Shown one piece after another: positions 1 to 7,079 of a stretch of 12,960 nt of DNA. Numbering within the stretch: the stretch's first letter is position 1; each line of letters opens with the position of its first letter. The stretch lies in the NCBI GenBank assembly GCA_900544945.1, contig UQXG01000055.1, positions 1-12,960 of the forward strand, read 5' to 3'. This stretch comes from an uncultured Eubacteriales bacterium. Lineage in GTDB: Bacteria; Bacillota; Clostridia; Oscillospirales; Oscillospiraceae. The notes beneath the pieces were generated by a model, which saw only the letters and a list, made by a program, of their open reading frames with translations, was not told the DNA's origin and did not search any database. A program made the position numbers and the translations under genes.

Positions 1-13
1 GCGCTGATTCTGT

Positions 14-1207
14 TTACACTTCTTCGGAATCCGTCACTAGGGGACGAGTCAGATAGGTCACATTGGCATTGATGTAGGGATAGGTCCTGTGGAAAGCCTT
101 GAGAATCCGGTCACAGATCCTCTGGGTATCCTCATAGCTGGTTCTGGGCAGCAGAATGGCGAACTGGCTCACCGTGCACTGGCAGAAAGCATCGCCCCGG
201 CGAAGATTCAATCGTACCTGCTGGGACAGCTGCCCCATGATTCGATCCACGGAGCTTCTGGGGAAGGCCTTCTCCGCGCCGGAGGTCAAGTTCATCAGCA
301 CCACATGGGCAGCCTCACCGCTGCGGGCCATGGTACGGCTGGTGGCAAAGCACAGAATCCGGAAGTAATCGTAATCGCACTGAAGGGCGCCGGGCTGGGC
401 ATCGGACTCGGACAGATTGTTCATCACGTCATCCATGCTCAGCAGCCGATCCTCGGGGGAGTACACCGCCGCCCGATAGACGGCTCTGGTCTCCTCGGAG
501 GGGGTAATGCCGAAATCGTCAAACAGGCGCTTATTCAGGGTCTCGAAGACCTCCGACGCACCCTTCCGGTCGCCGCTGCCCGCCAGCAGCTGCATGAGAA
601 TCTGGCAGAAGACTTCGCTGTAGGGCTCCAGGCTGATGGCCCGGCGGCAGACCTCCATCGCTTCCTTCGTCCGGCCCTGCTCGGAAAGCAGATCCACCGC
701 CTCCCGGGCGGAGGACAGATACAGGTTATGCAGATAAGTGCTGATGGGAATCACCCAGACCTCGGCAGACTGCCGGGGCAGGAAATCTCCCTTATAGATC
801 GCCAGAGCCTCCAGCAGATTGCTCAGCCGCTGCTGAGGATTCTCGGCCTTCTGACGGCAAAGCCGCTCGAAGACCTCCGCGTCCACCTCTTCCACGGGCA
901 CACCCCACTGATAGCCGCCCCGGCGACGCTGGATCATGCTCCGGCCGATCTCCGGGCTGAACTGCTCCAGCAAAGCCCGGGTGCGGTGCATGGTGATCCG
1001 CAAAGCGTTCTCCGGATTGACCGAGTTGGGCTCCTCGCCCCACAGCAGGTCAATCAGCTTCTTCTGAGATACCGTATATTCCCGCTGGCTGATCAGATAC
1101 GCCAGCAAAATCCAGGCTTTTTTGGAGCGGGTATCCGTATCCAATAGTTCCTGCCCATTCATCCGCAGGGCAAATCCGCCCAGCATTTGAACCTTTAATT
1201 CACCCAC
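14..1207 (-). CDS. SARP/BTAD-type transcriptional regulator with degenerate GGDEF-like C-terminus
   Basis: Predicted cytoplasmic DNA-binding regulator of 397 residues. The first ~100 residues resemble an OmpR/SARP winged helix (LGGFALRMNG start, then the RSKKAWILLAYL helix, DLLWG, and ALRITMHRTRALLE as likely recognition helix). Residues ~105-247 form a helical bacterial transcriptional activation domain (BTAD) with TPR-like repeats, ending near FDDFGITPSEETRAVYR, as is usual for this family. Residues ~282-385 read like a GGDEF domain (RRGDAF, then FAILLPRT, then a final helix and strand), but TVSQF stands where GGDEF should be, so diguanylate cyclase activity is unlikely. Start: a GTG at 1216 touches AGAAGGA with no spacing, whereas the GTG at 1207 lies about 8 nt after AAGGAG; I chose 1207. 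It is transcribed alone from the promoter at 1346-1373. Its targets are not evident. Confidence 0.87.
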   Translation of the reverse strand: MGELKVQMLGGFALRMNGQELLDTDTRSKKAWILLAYLISQREYTVSQKKLIDLLWGEEPNSVNPENALRITMHRTRALLEQFSPEIGRSMIQRRRGGYQWGVPVEEVDAEVFERLCRQKAENPQQRLSNLLEALAIYKGDFLPRQSAEVWVIPISTYLHNLYLSSAREAVDLLSEQGRTKEAMEVCRRAISLEPYSEVFCQILMQLLAGSGDRKGASEVFETLNKRLFDDFGITPSEETRAVYRAAVYSPEDRLLSMDDVMNNLSESDAQPGALQCDYDYFRILCFATSRTMARSGEAAHVVLMNLTSGAEKAFPRSSVDRIMGQLSQQVRLNLRRGDAFCQCTVSQFAILLPRTSYEDTQRICDRILKAFHRTYPYINANVTYLTRPLVTDSEEV

Positions 1208-1299
1208 GCTGCCCACTCCTTCTAATTTGTACGCTTTTCAGCCAACTGCGAAAATGTCACGAAATGTTCGGAAGTTACCTGTATTTGGGTATACAAGCA

Positions 1300-1308
1300 C
1301 CCCCCCCC
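1300..1308. repeat. Nine-base C homopolymer in the leader of the BTAD regulator gene
   Basis: Nine consecutive C on the plus strand, which are nine G in the minus-strand transcript. It lies between the predicted promoter (1346-1373) and the start codon (1207), so length changes would not shift a reading frame but could alter leader structure or expression. Confidence 0.8.
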
Positions 1309-1345
1309 GAAAAAATTGTTGCCATACCATTTTTCCGGTCTTTTC

Positions 1346-1373
1346 ATTATATCACATTTTGGTTATATTGCAA
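1346..1373 (-). promoter_or_regulatory. Sigma-A-like promoter of the BTAD regulator gene
   Basis: On the minus strand, TTGCAA (1368-1373) and a perfect TATAAT (1346-1351) are separated by 16 bp. Transcription would begin near 1339 and give a leader of about 130 nt that includes the G tract. Confidence 0.6.
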
Positions 1374-1440
1374 GAGAGGAATTCTGTTTTGGGTGACAAA
1401 AAAACGTGGTTTTTGGAACGAAAGTGTGGACAATGGTATT

Positions 1441-2364
1441 TCAAAGTTGCACATTCCGGCCCTGCTGCCGTGCCAGGGCGCTGGCCGTAATTTGTACAAA
1501 ATCCCGGGCATACTGGGGAACGAACTCATCCTTCCGATAGCAGGCGTAGAAATGCCGGTAATTTTCGTAATCCGCCAGAGGGTAGAAGCTGCCCTTGCGC
1601 TGGTTGCAGTAGCCATCAATGTAGATGCCGGGCAGGAGCATACAGGCTCCGGCCTCCAGCGCCACCCGGCGGCCTACCTCCAGAGAGTCGGTCTCCAGCA
1701 GGATGTCGGGGCTTAGGCCGTACTTGCGGAAGAGCTTGTCCTGGGTGATCCGGGAGGAGTGGCTCTTGGTCAGGGAGATGAACGCTTCCCGGCGGAAGGT
1801 CTCCACCGTCAGGGCCGTGCCCGCCGGATATTGCCGGGCCACCGCCGTATCCCGGCCCGCCAGGATTCCGATGGTCTCCTTCTCAATCAGCTCATAGGCA
1901 AGGCTGGGGCTGGTGGACTCCAGGGCGGCGAAGGCCAGGTCGATATCGCCGCAGCGCAGCAGCTCCTCCAGATTGGCAGAGCCGCTTTCCGTCAGCTGAA
2001 GATTCACGTTGGGGTACTGCTGCCGAAACACAGGAATGACCAGGGGCATGACCTGCATGGCTCTCGTGACGCTGATGCCCAGGCGAAGCCGTCCCGCGTG
2101 CTCCTGACGGATCTCCCGAAGCTGGCTGTCCAGCTCTGCGTTGGCCGCCAGAATCCGCTCCGCCGCGTGCAGATACTTCTCCCCGGCGTAGGTCAGGCGC
2201 ATGGGGCTGGTGCTCCGGTCAAAGATGGGAAGGCCGGTCTCCTGCTCCAGCTGCCGGAGCATCTGACTCAGGGAGGGCTGGCTGACGAAGAGCTTTTTCG
2301 CCGCAGCCGTGATGCTCCCGCATTCGGCAATGGTTTTCACATACTGGGCCTGCTTGAGATTCAT
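1441..2364 (-). CDS. LysR-family transcriptional regulator divergent from the citrate lyase genes
   Basis: A 307-residue LysR-type regulator of normal family length. The winged helix-turn-helix covers residues 1-60 (MNLKQAQYVKTIAECGSITAAA, then FVSQPSLSQMLRQLE), followed by a linker helix and a periplasmic-binding-protein-like effector domain from about residue 87 (GRLRLGISVTRAMQVMPLVIP, then DIDLAFA). An in-frame TTG at 2388 would add eight residues; the ATG at 2364 was chosen because LysR proteins typically begin right at this MNLKQ-type helix. It is divergent from citD and shares a 223-bp control region with it, the usual layout when a LysR protein controls its neighbour and itself. Citrate or another carboxylate as co-inducer is inferred from position only. 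Confidence 0.9.
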   Translation of the reverse strand: MNLKQAQYVKTIAECGSITAAAKKLFVSQPSLSQMLRQLEQETGLPIFDRSTSPMRLTYAGEKYLHAAERILAANAELDSQLREIRQEHAGRLRLGISVTRAMQVMPLVIPVFRQQYPNVNLQLTESGSANLEELLRCGDIDLAFAALESTSPSLAYELIEKETIGILAGRDTAVARQYPAGTALTVETFRREAFISLTKSHSSRITQDKLFRKYGLSPDILLETDSLEVGRRVALEAGACMLLPGIYIDGYCNQRKGSFYPLADYENYRHFYACYRKDEFVPQYARDFVQITASALARQQGRNVQL

Positions 2365-2423
2365 AACTTTCGCCCCCGAATTTGTCAAATTTCCACAAGA
2401 ATTATCATATGCGGTTTATTATT

Positions 2424-2451
2424 AGTATAATATTTTTCTTATGAAAGTCAA
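2424..2451 (-). promoter_or_regulatory. Promoter of the LysR-type regulator gene
   Basis: Minus-strand TTGACT (2446-2451) and TATACT (2424-2429) with a 16-bp spacer, directed at the LysR gene. A plus-strand TATAAT at 2426-2431 overlaps it, but its best upstream partner (TTATCA, 18 bp away) is weak. Confidence 0.6.
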
Positions 2452-2524
2452 GAAAAATTCATAATTATAAGTGAAACCTTATGCGCAAATAAAAATATAT
2501 ATATTTGCAATAATAATCCTTATG
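2437..2524 (+). promoter_or_regulatory. Three phased YCTTATG direct repeats, candidate regulator sites
   Basis: TCTTATG at 2437-2443 and CCTTATG at 2477-2483 and 2518-2524. Spacing is 40 and 41 bp, close to four helical turns, so all three would face the same side of the DNA. The first lies in the LysR promoter and the last in the spacer of the citrate promoter. A role as LysR-protein contacts is inferred. Confidence 0.4.
2485..2508. promoter_or_regulatory. Inverted repeat overlapping the -35 box of the citrate promoter
   Basis: Perfect 7-bp arms GCAAATA (2485-2491) and TATTTGC (2502-2508) with a 10-bp AT-only centre. The right arm overlaps the -35 hexamer at 2505-2510. This is a reasonable place for activator or repressor binding; the binding protein is inferred to be the divergent LysR regulator. 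Confidence 0.45.
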
Positions 2525-2533
2525 TTGTAGACT
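2505..2533 (+). promoter_or_regulatory. Candidate promoter of the citDEF operon
   Basis: TTGCAA (2505-2510) and TAGACT (2528-2533) with a 17-bp spacer; the imperfect -10 fits an activator-dependent promoter. Transcription would start near 2540. Confidence 0.45.
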
Positions 2534-2546
2534 GTCGTCAGAAAAA

Positions 2547-2563
2547 GGGTTCGACAGGAACCC
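2547..2563 (+). other. Small hairpin in the citD leader
   Basis: Perfect 6-bp stem GGGTTC/GAACCC with loop GACAG, about 12 nt before the GGAGG site (2576-2580) of citD. It may protect the 5' end or tune translation; no T tract follows, so it is not a terminator. Confidence 0.4.
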
Positions 2564-2587
2564 ATTAGAAAGTATGGAGGAAGCACA

Positions 2588-2887
2588 ATGGAAATTCTGA
2601 AATCCGCGGCAGCCGGAACTCTGGAATCCAGCGACTGCATGGTCACCGTTGAGCCCGGCGAGGGCATCCGCTTAGACCTGACCAGCAGCGTCATGAACCA
2701 GTACGGCCGCCAGATCAAGGCAGCGGTTCTGGAAACCCTGGATCGGCTGGACGTGAAGAACGCAAACGTCACCGTCGTGGACAAGGGCGCGCTGGAATGC
2801 ACGCTGAAGGCCCGGGTGGAATGCGCCGTGTTCCGCAGCTGCGACGCTTCCAGCGCCAACATTCCCTGGGGAGGTGTCATCCAGTGA
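2588..2887 (+). CDS. citD: Citrate lyase acyl carrier protein (gamma subunit)
   Basis: A 99-residue cytoplasmic acyl carrier of citrate lyase. It holds the acetyl or citryl group on a phosphoribosyl-dephospho-CoA arm while the alpha and beta subunits work on it. The N-terminus AAAGTLESSD matches the CitD family, and Ser14 in that motif is the expected attachment site of the arm. The later VDKGALECTLKARVE is also a strong family signature. Length is typical (E. coli CitD is close to 98 residues). The start has GGAGG at 2576-2580. It is the first gene of the operon, and its TGA overlaps the citE GTG as GTGA. The arm-making enzymes CitX and CitG are not in the window, so they must be encoded elsewhere if the complex works. 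Confidence 0.95.
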   Translation: MEILKSAAAGTLESSDCMVTVEPGEGIRLDLTSSVMNQYGRQIKAAVLETLDRLDVKNANVTVVDKGALECTLKARVECAVFRSCDASSANIPWGGVIQ

Positions 2888-3798
2888 TCAGAAGACCCAA
2901 GCCCGAACGGTTCCGCCTGCGCAGAACCATGATGTTCATGAATGCCCAGAAGCCGGGCCTCATCAAGGACGCTTACATCTACGGCTGCGACAGCATTATG
3001 CTGGATCTGGAGGACGCGGTAGCCGAGAATCAGAAGGATGCCGCCCGGTTCTCCCTGTATCACGCCCTGACCACCATTGACTACGGCAAGACCGAGGTCA
3101 TCGTCCGCATCAACGGCCTGGACACCCCCCACTGGCAGGAGGACATCCGGGTGTGCGTGGCCGGCGGTGCCGACGGCATCCGGATCGCCAAGTGCGAAAG
3201 CGCCCAGGATGTACACACCGTAGAGGCTGCCGTGGAGGCCGCCGAAAAGGAATTCGGCGTAGAGGTTGGCCGGACTCTGCTGATGGCCGCTCTGGAAAGC
3301 CCCAAGGGCATCCTGAACGCCTACGAAATCTGCTCCGCCTCCGACCGGATGTTCGGCGTGGCCATCTCCGGCGGCGACTTCCGCAAGTGTATGCAGACCA
3401 GCTTCCAGCCCAGCGGCGTGGACATGCTGGCCGCCCGGGGTCAGATGCTGCTGGCCGCCCGTGCCGCGGGCATTCAGTGCTTCGACACCGTGTTCACCGA
3501 CCTGGACGACGAGGAAGGCTTCCGGGCAGAGGTTCTGCAGAACAAGGCCATGGGCTTTGACGGCAAGAGCCTGATTAACCCCAAGCAGATTCGTCTGGTT
3601 CATGAGGTATTCGCTCCCACCGAGAAGGAAGTCCGGCAGGCCGAGGCCGTTGTCCGTGCCTTCGTGGAGCAGTCCGCCGCCGGTGTGGGTGTGTTCACCG
3701 TGAACGGCAAAATGATCGACGTGGCCTTCATCCCCGGTGCCCAGCGGACACTGCGGCTGGCAAAGGCCTGCGGAATGTATGAGGGGGATCTGGTATGA
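2884..3798 (+). CDS. citE: Citrate lyase beta subunit (citryl-ACP lyase)
   Basis: Cleaves citryl-ACP to oxaloacetate and acetyl-ACP in the citrate lyase complex. The protein is 304 residues from the GTG chosen here, typical for CitE (HpcH/HpaI aldolase superfamily, TIM barrel). Visible signatures include RTMMFMNAQKP near the N-terminus, MLDLEDAV (39-46), the VRINGLDT segment with Arg75, ALESPKG with Glu138, and ISGGDFRK with Asp165; in this family such Arg and acidic residues bind substrate and Mg2+. The frame is open upstream to 2797, but that stretch lies inside citD. The GTG at 2884 overlaps the citD stop as GTGA and has GGGGAGG at 2868-2874, 9 nt upstream. Its own stop overlaps the citF ATG as ATGA, implying coupled translation of all three subunits. 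Confidence 0.95.
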   Translation: MIRRPKPERFRLRRTMMFMNAQKPGLIKDAYIYGCDSIMLDLEDAVAENQKDAARFSLYHALTTIDYGKTEVIVRINGLDTPHWQEDIRVCVAGGADGIRIAKCESAQDVHTVEAAVEAAEKEFGVEVGRTLLMAALESPKGILNAYEICSASDRMFGVAISGGDFRKCMQTSFQPSGVDMLAARGQMLLAARAAGIQCFDTVFTDLDDEEGFRAEVLQNKAMGFDGKSLINPKQIRLVHEVFAPTEKEVRQAEAVVRAFVEQSAAGVGVFTVNGKMIDVAFIPGAQRTLRLAKACGMYEGDLV

Positions 3799-5351
3799 TT
3801 AACGCGGTAGGCAGAGATATTCCCGAGGAGCTGCTGGTAAACGGCAAAGAGGTTTACCAGGGCAAGTACTACATGGACGGCAAGTATCTGCAAAAGGCCG
3901 CCCCCAGAACCCGTCGCTATGAAAAGCCCCAGGAGACCAAGATCGTGGAGTCCATCGCCGCCGCCCTGAAGGCCTGCGGCGCCAAGGACGGCATGACCTT
4001 CTCCTTCCATCATCACCTGCGCAACGGCGACTACGTTGCCAACATGGTCATGAAGGCCGCCATTGAGGAGCTGGGTCTGAAGGATCTGACCATTGCCGCC
4101 ACCTCTCTGGGCGACGCCCACGACCCCATTGCCGACTACATCGAGCAGGGCAAGGTCGTCGGCATCCAGACCTCCGGCATCCGCGGCCGGATCGGCGACG
4201 TGGTTTCCCACGGCGCGCTGAAGACCCCCGCCATCATCCGCTCTCACGGCGGCCGTCCCCGTGCCATTGAGGCCGGTGAAGTCCACATCGACATCGCCTT
4301 CGTTGCGGCTCCCACCTCCGACTGCGTGGGCAACTGCCGGGGCATCGGCGGCAAGTCCAACTGCGGCTCTCTGGGCTACGCCATGACCGACGCCAAGTAC
4401 GCCGATCATGTGGTGGTGGTCACCGACTGTCTGGTGGATTTCCCCAACTATCCCGCCTCCGTGGAGGCCATTGACGTGGATGCCGTGGTGGTCGTTGACT
4501 CCATCGGCAACCCCAAGAAGATCGCCTCCGCCGCCGCCCGCATCAGCCAGAACCCCCGGGATCTGATGATGGCCGAGAACGTGGCCAAGGTCATCGCCTC
4601 CACTCCCTATTTCAAGGAGGGCTTCTCCTTCCAGACCGGCGTGGGCGGCCCCTCTCTGGCAGCCAACCTGTTCCTGGAGAAGTACATGGACGAGCGGGGC
4701 ATCAAGATGGGCTGGGCCATCGGCGGCATCTGCGGCCCCATGGTGGAGCTGCTGAAGAAGGGCAAGGTCGGTAAGGTCATCGATGTTCAGGACTTCGATC
4801 TGGACGCGGTGAACTCCATCAACCAGACCCCCGGCCACTTTGAAATGTCCGCTTCCCAGTATGCCAACCCCGCCAACAAGGGCGCTTTCGTCAACAAGCT
4901 GGACTTCGTGGTGCTGGCCGCTCTGGAAATCGACACCGGCTTCAACGTCAACGTGCTCACCGGCTCTGACGGCGTGCTCCGGGGCGCTCCCGGCGGACAT
5001 CCCGACACCGCCGCAGGTTCCAAGGTCTGCATCATTGTCACTCCTCTGACCCGTGGCCGGATGGCTACCGTCTGCGAGAAGGTCGTCACCGTCACCACCC
5101 CCGGCGACTGCGTGGACGTGCTGGTCACCGATTACGGCATTGCCGTGAACCCCCTGCGGCCTGACCTCATTGAGTGCCTGGACAAGGCCGGTATCCCCCA
5201 TGTGTCCATCGAGAGCCTGAAGGAAAAGGCCTACTCCCTGGTGGGTCGTCCCGACGATCTTCAGTGGGAGGACAAGGTGGTAGCCGTGCTGGAAGCCCGT
5301 GACGGCACCATCCTGGACGTGGTTCGCAAGATCAAGCCCCTGGAGCTGTAA
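3795..5351 (+). CDS. citF: Citrate lyase alpha subunit (citrate:acetyl-ACP transferase)
   Basis: Exchanges the acetyl group on the acyl carrier for citrate, making citryl-ACP and free acetate; CoA-transferase fold. At 518 residues it is near the E. coli CitF length. Family segments include TFSFHHHLRNGDY (68-80), SHGGRPRAIEAGEVHIDIAF (150-169), CRGIGGKSNCGSLGYAMTDA (181-200), MGWAIGGICGPMVELL (305-320) and GSDGVLRGAPGGHPDTAAG (390-408). The ATG overlaps the citE stop as ATGA, so no separate ribosome site is needed. Codon use is very strongly C/G-ending, which also creates a long spurious open frame on the opposite strand. It is the last lyase gene; the transporter follows after a structured 143-bp gap. 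Confidence 0.95.
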   Translation: MINAVGRDIPEELLVNGKEVYQGKYYMDGKYLQKAAPRTRRYEKPQETKIVESIAAALKACGAKDGMTFSFHHHLRNGDYVANMVMKAAIEELGLKDLTIAATSLGDAHDPIADYIEQGKVVGIQTSGIRGRIGDVVSHGALKTPAIIRSHGGRPRAIEAGEVHIDIAFVAAPTSDCVGNCRGIGGKSNCGSLGYAMTDAKYADHVVVVTDCLVDFPNYPASVEAIDVDAVVVVDSIGNPKKIASAAARISQNPRDLMMAENVAKVIASTPYFKEGFSFQTGVGGPSLAANLFLEKYMDERGIKMGWAIGGICGPMVELLKKGKVGKVIDVQDFDLDAVNSINQTPGHFEMSASQYANPANKGAFVNKLDFVVLAALEIDTGFNVNVLTGSDGVLRGAPGGHPDTAAGSKVCIIVTPLTRGRMATVCEKVVTVTTPGDCVDVLVTDYGIAVNPLRPDLIECLDKAGIPHVSIESLKEKAYSLVGRPDDLQWEDKVVAVLEARDGTILDVVRKIKPLEL

Positions 5352-5359
5352 CCATTTCA

Positions 5360-5387
5360 TCCTGAACCGGGGAGGAAACCCGGAGGA
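5360..5387 (+). other. Bulged hairpin just after citF
   Basis: TCCT (5360-5363) pairs with AGGA (5384-5387), and CCGGG (5367-5371) with CCCGG (5379-5383), leaving a GAA bulge and a 7-nt loop. No T tract follows. It may protect the 3' end of the lyase message or form part of the larger structure that follows. Confidence 0.4.
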
Positions 5388-5391
5388 GATA

Positions 5392-5460
5392 GGGAAGAGC
5401 AGTCGGTTTTGTACTATTTTAATGTAGTATTCAATTTTTGTCACCCCGGCTGCCCTTCCC
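5392..5460 (+). other. Long interrupted inverted repeat between citF and the citrate transporter
   Basis: Left arm 5392-5406 pairs with right arm 5446-5460 across 15 positions, with 13 Watson-Crick pairs, one G-T pair and one mismatch. The 39-nt AT-rich centre contains a smaller TACTA/TAGTA hairpin followed by a short T run. The right arm ends 20 nt before GAGG (5481-5484), the ribosome site of the transporter gene. Possible roles are partial termination, RNA processing or stability control between the lyase and transporter parts of one transcript; an old inserted element is also possible. Confidence 0.5.
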
Positions 5461-5494
5461 AAACAAAATTTGCAAAGAAAGAGGTATCCCCACA

Positions 5495-6883
5495 ATGAGC
5501 AACACCGTAGTTGGCATTCTCGGTCTACTCACCATCATTGCGGTGGTCGTGACTCTGTTCAAGAGCAAGACCCAGCCCGCAATCGCCTTCATCGTCTACC
5601 CCTTCATCCTTGGCCTGATTCTGGTGGCCGGCGGCAGAATTGACTTCTCCAACCTGACCGCCATGATCAAGGCAGGCTTCAACTCCACCGCTCCCACCGC
5701 TGCCCTGTTCGTATTCTCCGTTCTGTACTTCGGCATCATGACCGATGCCGGTATGTTCGATGTGATCATCGGCAAGCTGATGAAGCTCATCGGCAACAAC
5801 GTCATCGGCGTGTGCGTCATGACCTGCATCATCGCCCTGATCGGCCATCTGGACGGCGGCGGCGCTTCCACCTTCTGCATTGTGGTTCCCGCCATGCTGC
5901 CCATCTACAAGAAGATGAACATGCGGTCCACCAGCCTGCTGCGGATTGCCGTGCTGGCTATGGGCGTGCTGAACCTGATGCCCTGGGCTGGCCCCACCAT
6001 GCGTGCCGCCACCGTGCTGGGCATTGAGGCCGGCTCCCTGTGGTCCACCATCATCCCCATCCAGATTTTCGGTATTGTTCTGGCTCTGGCCCATTCCGTT
6101 CTCACCGGCTTCCAGGAGAAGAAGCGGGGCGCCGGCCTGCCCGCCGGTGCTACCCTGGATCTGGCCGAGAGCAAGAGCTCCGAGGAGCAGGAGCTGGCTC
6201 GTCCCAAGCTGTTCTGGTTCAACCTGCTGCTGACCATCGCCGTCATCGCTCTGCTGATCTGGGATGAGTTCCCCAGCTATGTGCCCTTCATGCTGGGCGT
6301 TTCCGTGGCTCTGTTCGTCAACTACGGCGCTACCGCCAAGATGCACAAGAAGATCATCAACCTGCACGCCGGCCCCGCGCTCATGATGTGCTCCACCCTG
6401 ATGGGCGCCGCCGTTCTGATGGGCGTTCTGACCACCTCCTTCGTTCTGAAGGACGGCAAGATGGTCGCCGCCAGCGCCAAGGTCATGGAAGTTGACCTGC
6501 CCAGCGTCGTCCGCTGCCTTGCCGGCATCATCGAGGCCGGTCTGCCCACCGCTGTCGGTCAGCATCTGCCTCTCGTCATCGGCGTCCTGTCCGTGCCTCT
6601 GGCTCTGGCCTTCGACACCGACTCCTACTTCTTCGGTATGCTGCCCGTGATCATCGCCATCGGTCAGAGCTTCGGCGTGGATGCTCTGCCCATCGCCGTG
6701 GCTATGGTCGTCTGCCGCAACTGCGCCACCTTCATCAGCCCCATGGTTCCCGCAACGCTGCTGGGCACCGGTCTGGCGGATGTGGACATCAAGGATCACA
6801 TCAAGGCCAGCTTCGGCTATGTGTGGGTGTTCTCCATCGCGTGCATGATCTTCGCTGTTATCATGGGAATCATGCCCCTGTAA
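5495..6883 (+). CDS. CitMHS-family metal-citrate:H+ symporter
   Basis: A 462-residue polytopic membrane protein, related to B. subtilis CitM and CitH, which import citrate complexed with a divalent metal (Mg2+ or Ca2+ type) together with protons. Evidence is repeated hydrophobic helices throughout, the family segment GHLDGGGAST (117-126) followed by a VPAMLPIYKK helix end, NLMPWAGPTMRAA, and the C-terminal FDTDSYFFGMLPVI and CRNCATFISPMVPAT segments. Which metal is preferred cannot be read from sequence. The open frame extends to a TTG at 5438, but that lies inside the inverted repeat; the ATG at 5495, followed at once by a membrane helix and preceded by AAAGAGG, is preferred. Position after citDEF and before a strong terminator makes citrate the likely substrate. 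Confidence 0.9.
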   Translation: MSNTVVGILGLLTIIAVVVTLFKSKTQPAIAFIVYPFILGLILVAGGRIDFSNLTAMIKAGFNSTAPTAALFVFSVLYFGIMTDAGMFDVIIGKLMKLIGNNVIGVCVMTCIIALIGHLDGGGASTFCIVVPAMLPIYKKMNMRSTSLLRIAVLAMGVLNLMPWAGPTMRAATVLGIEAGSLWSTIIPIQIFGIVLALAHSVLTGFQEKKRGAGLPAGATLDLAESKSSEEQELARPKLFWFNLLLTIAVIALLIWDEFPSYVPFMLGVSVALFVNYGATAKMHKKIINLHAGPALMMCSTLMGAAVLMGVLTTSFVLKDGKMVAASAKVMEVDLPSVVRCLAGIIEAGLPTAVGQHLPLVIGVLSVPLALAFDTDSYFFGMLPVIIAIGQSFGVDALPIAVAMVVCRNCATFISPMVPATLLGTGLADVDIKDHIKASFGYVWVFSIACMIFAVIMGIMPL

Positions 6884-6910
6884 ATCTGCTGCCACTCCTC
6901 CTTACTTTTA

Positions 6911-6946
6911 CCCCGGTGCTCAAAGCCCATGAGCACCGGGGGTTTT
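6911..6946 (+). terminator. Rho-independent terminator after the citrate operon
   Basis: Perfect 12-bp stem CCCCGGTGCTCA/TGAGCACCGGGG with loop AAGCCCA, followed by GTTTTC. It begins 27 bp after the transporter stop codon. Confidence 0.9.
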
Positions 6947-6972
6947 CTACTCCGGGGCCGTAATCGATGGTC

Positions 6973-7002
6973 TTGCCGGGAAGAACGTATAACGCGTATC
7001 AT
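6973..7002 (+). promoter_or_regulatory. Candidate promoter upstream of the CHR transporter pair
   Basis: TTGCCG (6973-6978) and TATCAT (6997-7002) with an 18-bp spacer. Transcription would start near 7009, just ahead of AAGGAGG at 7014-7020, which would then serve the small open frame at 7032-7079. Confidence 0.4.
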
Positions 7003-7022
7003 TACGAGAAGCTAAGGAGGGC

Positions 7023-7051
7023 TTGAAAAATGTGAAAAAATATGGTATTCT
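7023..7051 (+). promoter_or_regulatory. Alternative promoter overlapping the putative leader peptide
   Basis: TTGAAA (7023-7028) and TATTCT (7046-7051) with a 17-bp spacer. If used, the RNA would start near 7058, beyond the ATG at 7052, and keep only the GGAGGGTGAT ribosome site at 7071-7080. Confidence 0.3.
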
Positions 7052-7079
7052 ATGTCCGGATTTCAATTTTGGAGGGTGA
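7032..7079 (+). CDS. Possible 15-residue leader peptide upstream of the CHR pair
   Basis: A GTG-initiated frame of 15 codons (peptide starting MKKYGILCPDF and ending NFGG) lies 11 nt after a strong AAGGAGG at 7014-7020. Its TGA (7077-7079) overlaps the in-frame GTG (7076-7078) of the transporter gene as GTGA, as at the citD/citE junction. An ATG-TGA pair at 7030-7035 lies at even better spacing and could instead be a minimal start-stop site. No homolog is recognised; coding is suggested only by the ribosome site and the overlap. Confidence 0.3.
   Translation: MKKYGILCPDFNFGG

Noticed and set aside
89..1147. 352-codon plus-strand frame opposite the BTAD regulator
   Set aside because: Shadow of the minus-strand gene; no recognisable domain and biased composition.
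1390..1425. AT-rich small hairpin (AAAAAC/GTTTTT) downstream of the LysR gene on the minus strand as a terminator
   Set aside because: The stem is almost entirely A-T with a three-base loop, too weak to support a terminator call.
5438..5494. Upstream TTG start for the citrate transporter
   Set aside because: It lies in the inverted repeat, adds a non-hydrophobic 19-residue extension unlike the family, and has no ribosome site; the ATG at 5495 is well supported.
3600..5495. 631-codon open frame on the minus strand, opposite citF
   Set aside because: It mirrors the extreme C/G third-position bias of citF, has no domain or credible start, and its product is low-complexity Gly/His/Asp/Val-rich. 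The same applies to minus-strand frames at 5525-6895, 9233-11563 and 11442-12941.
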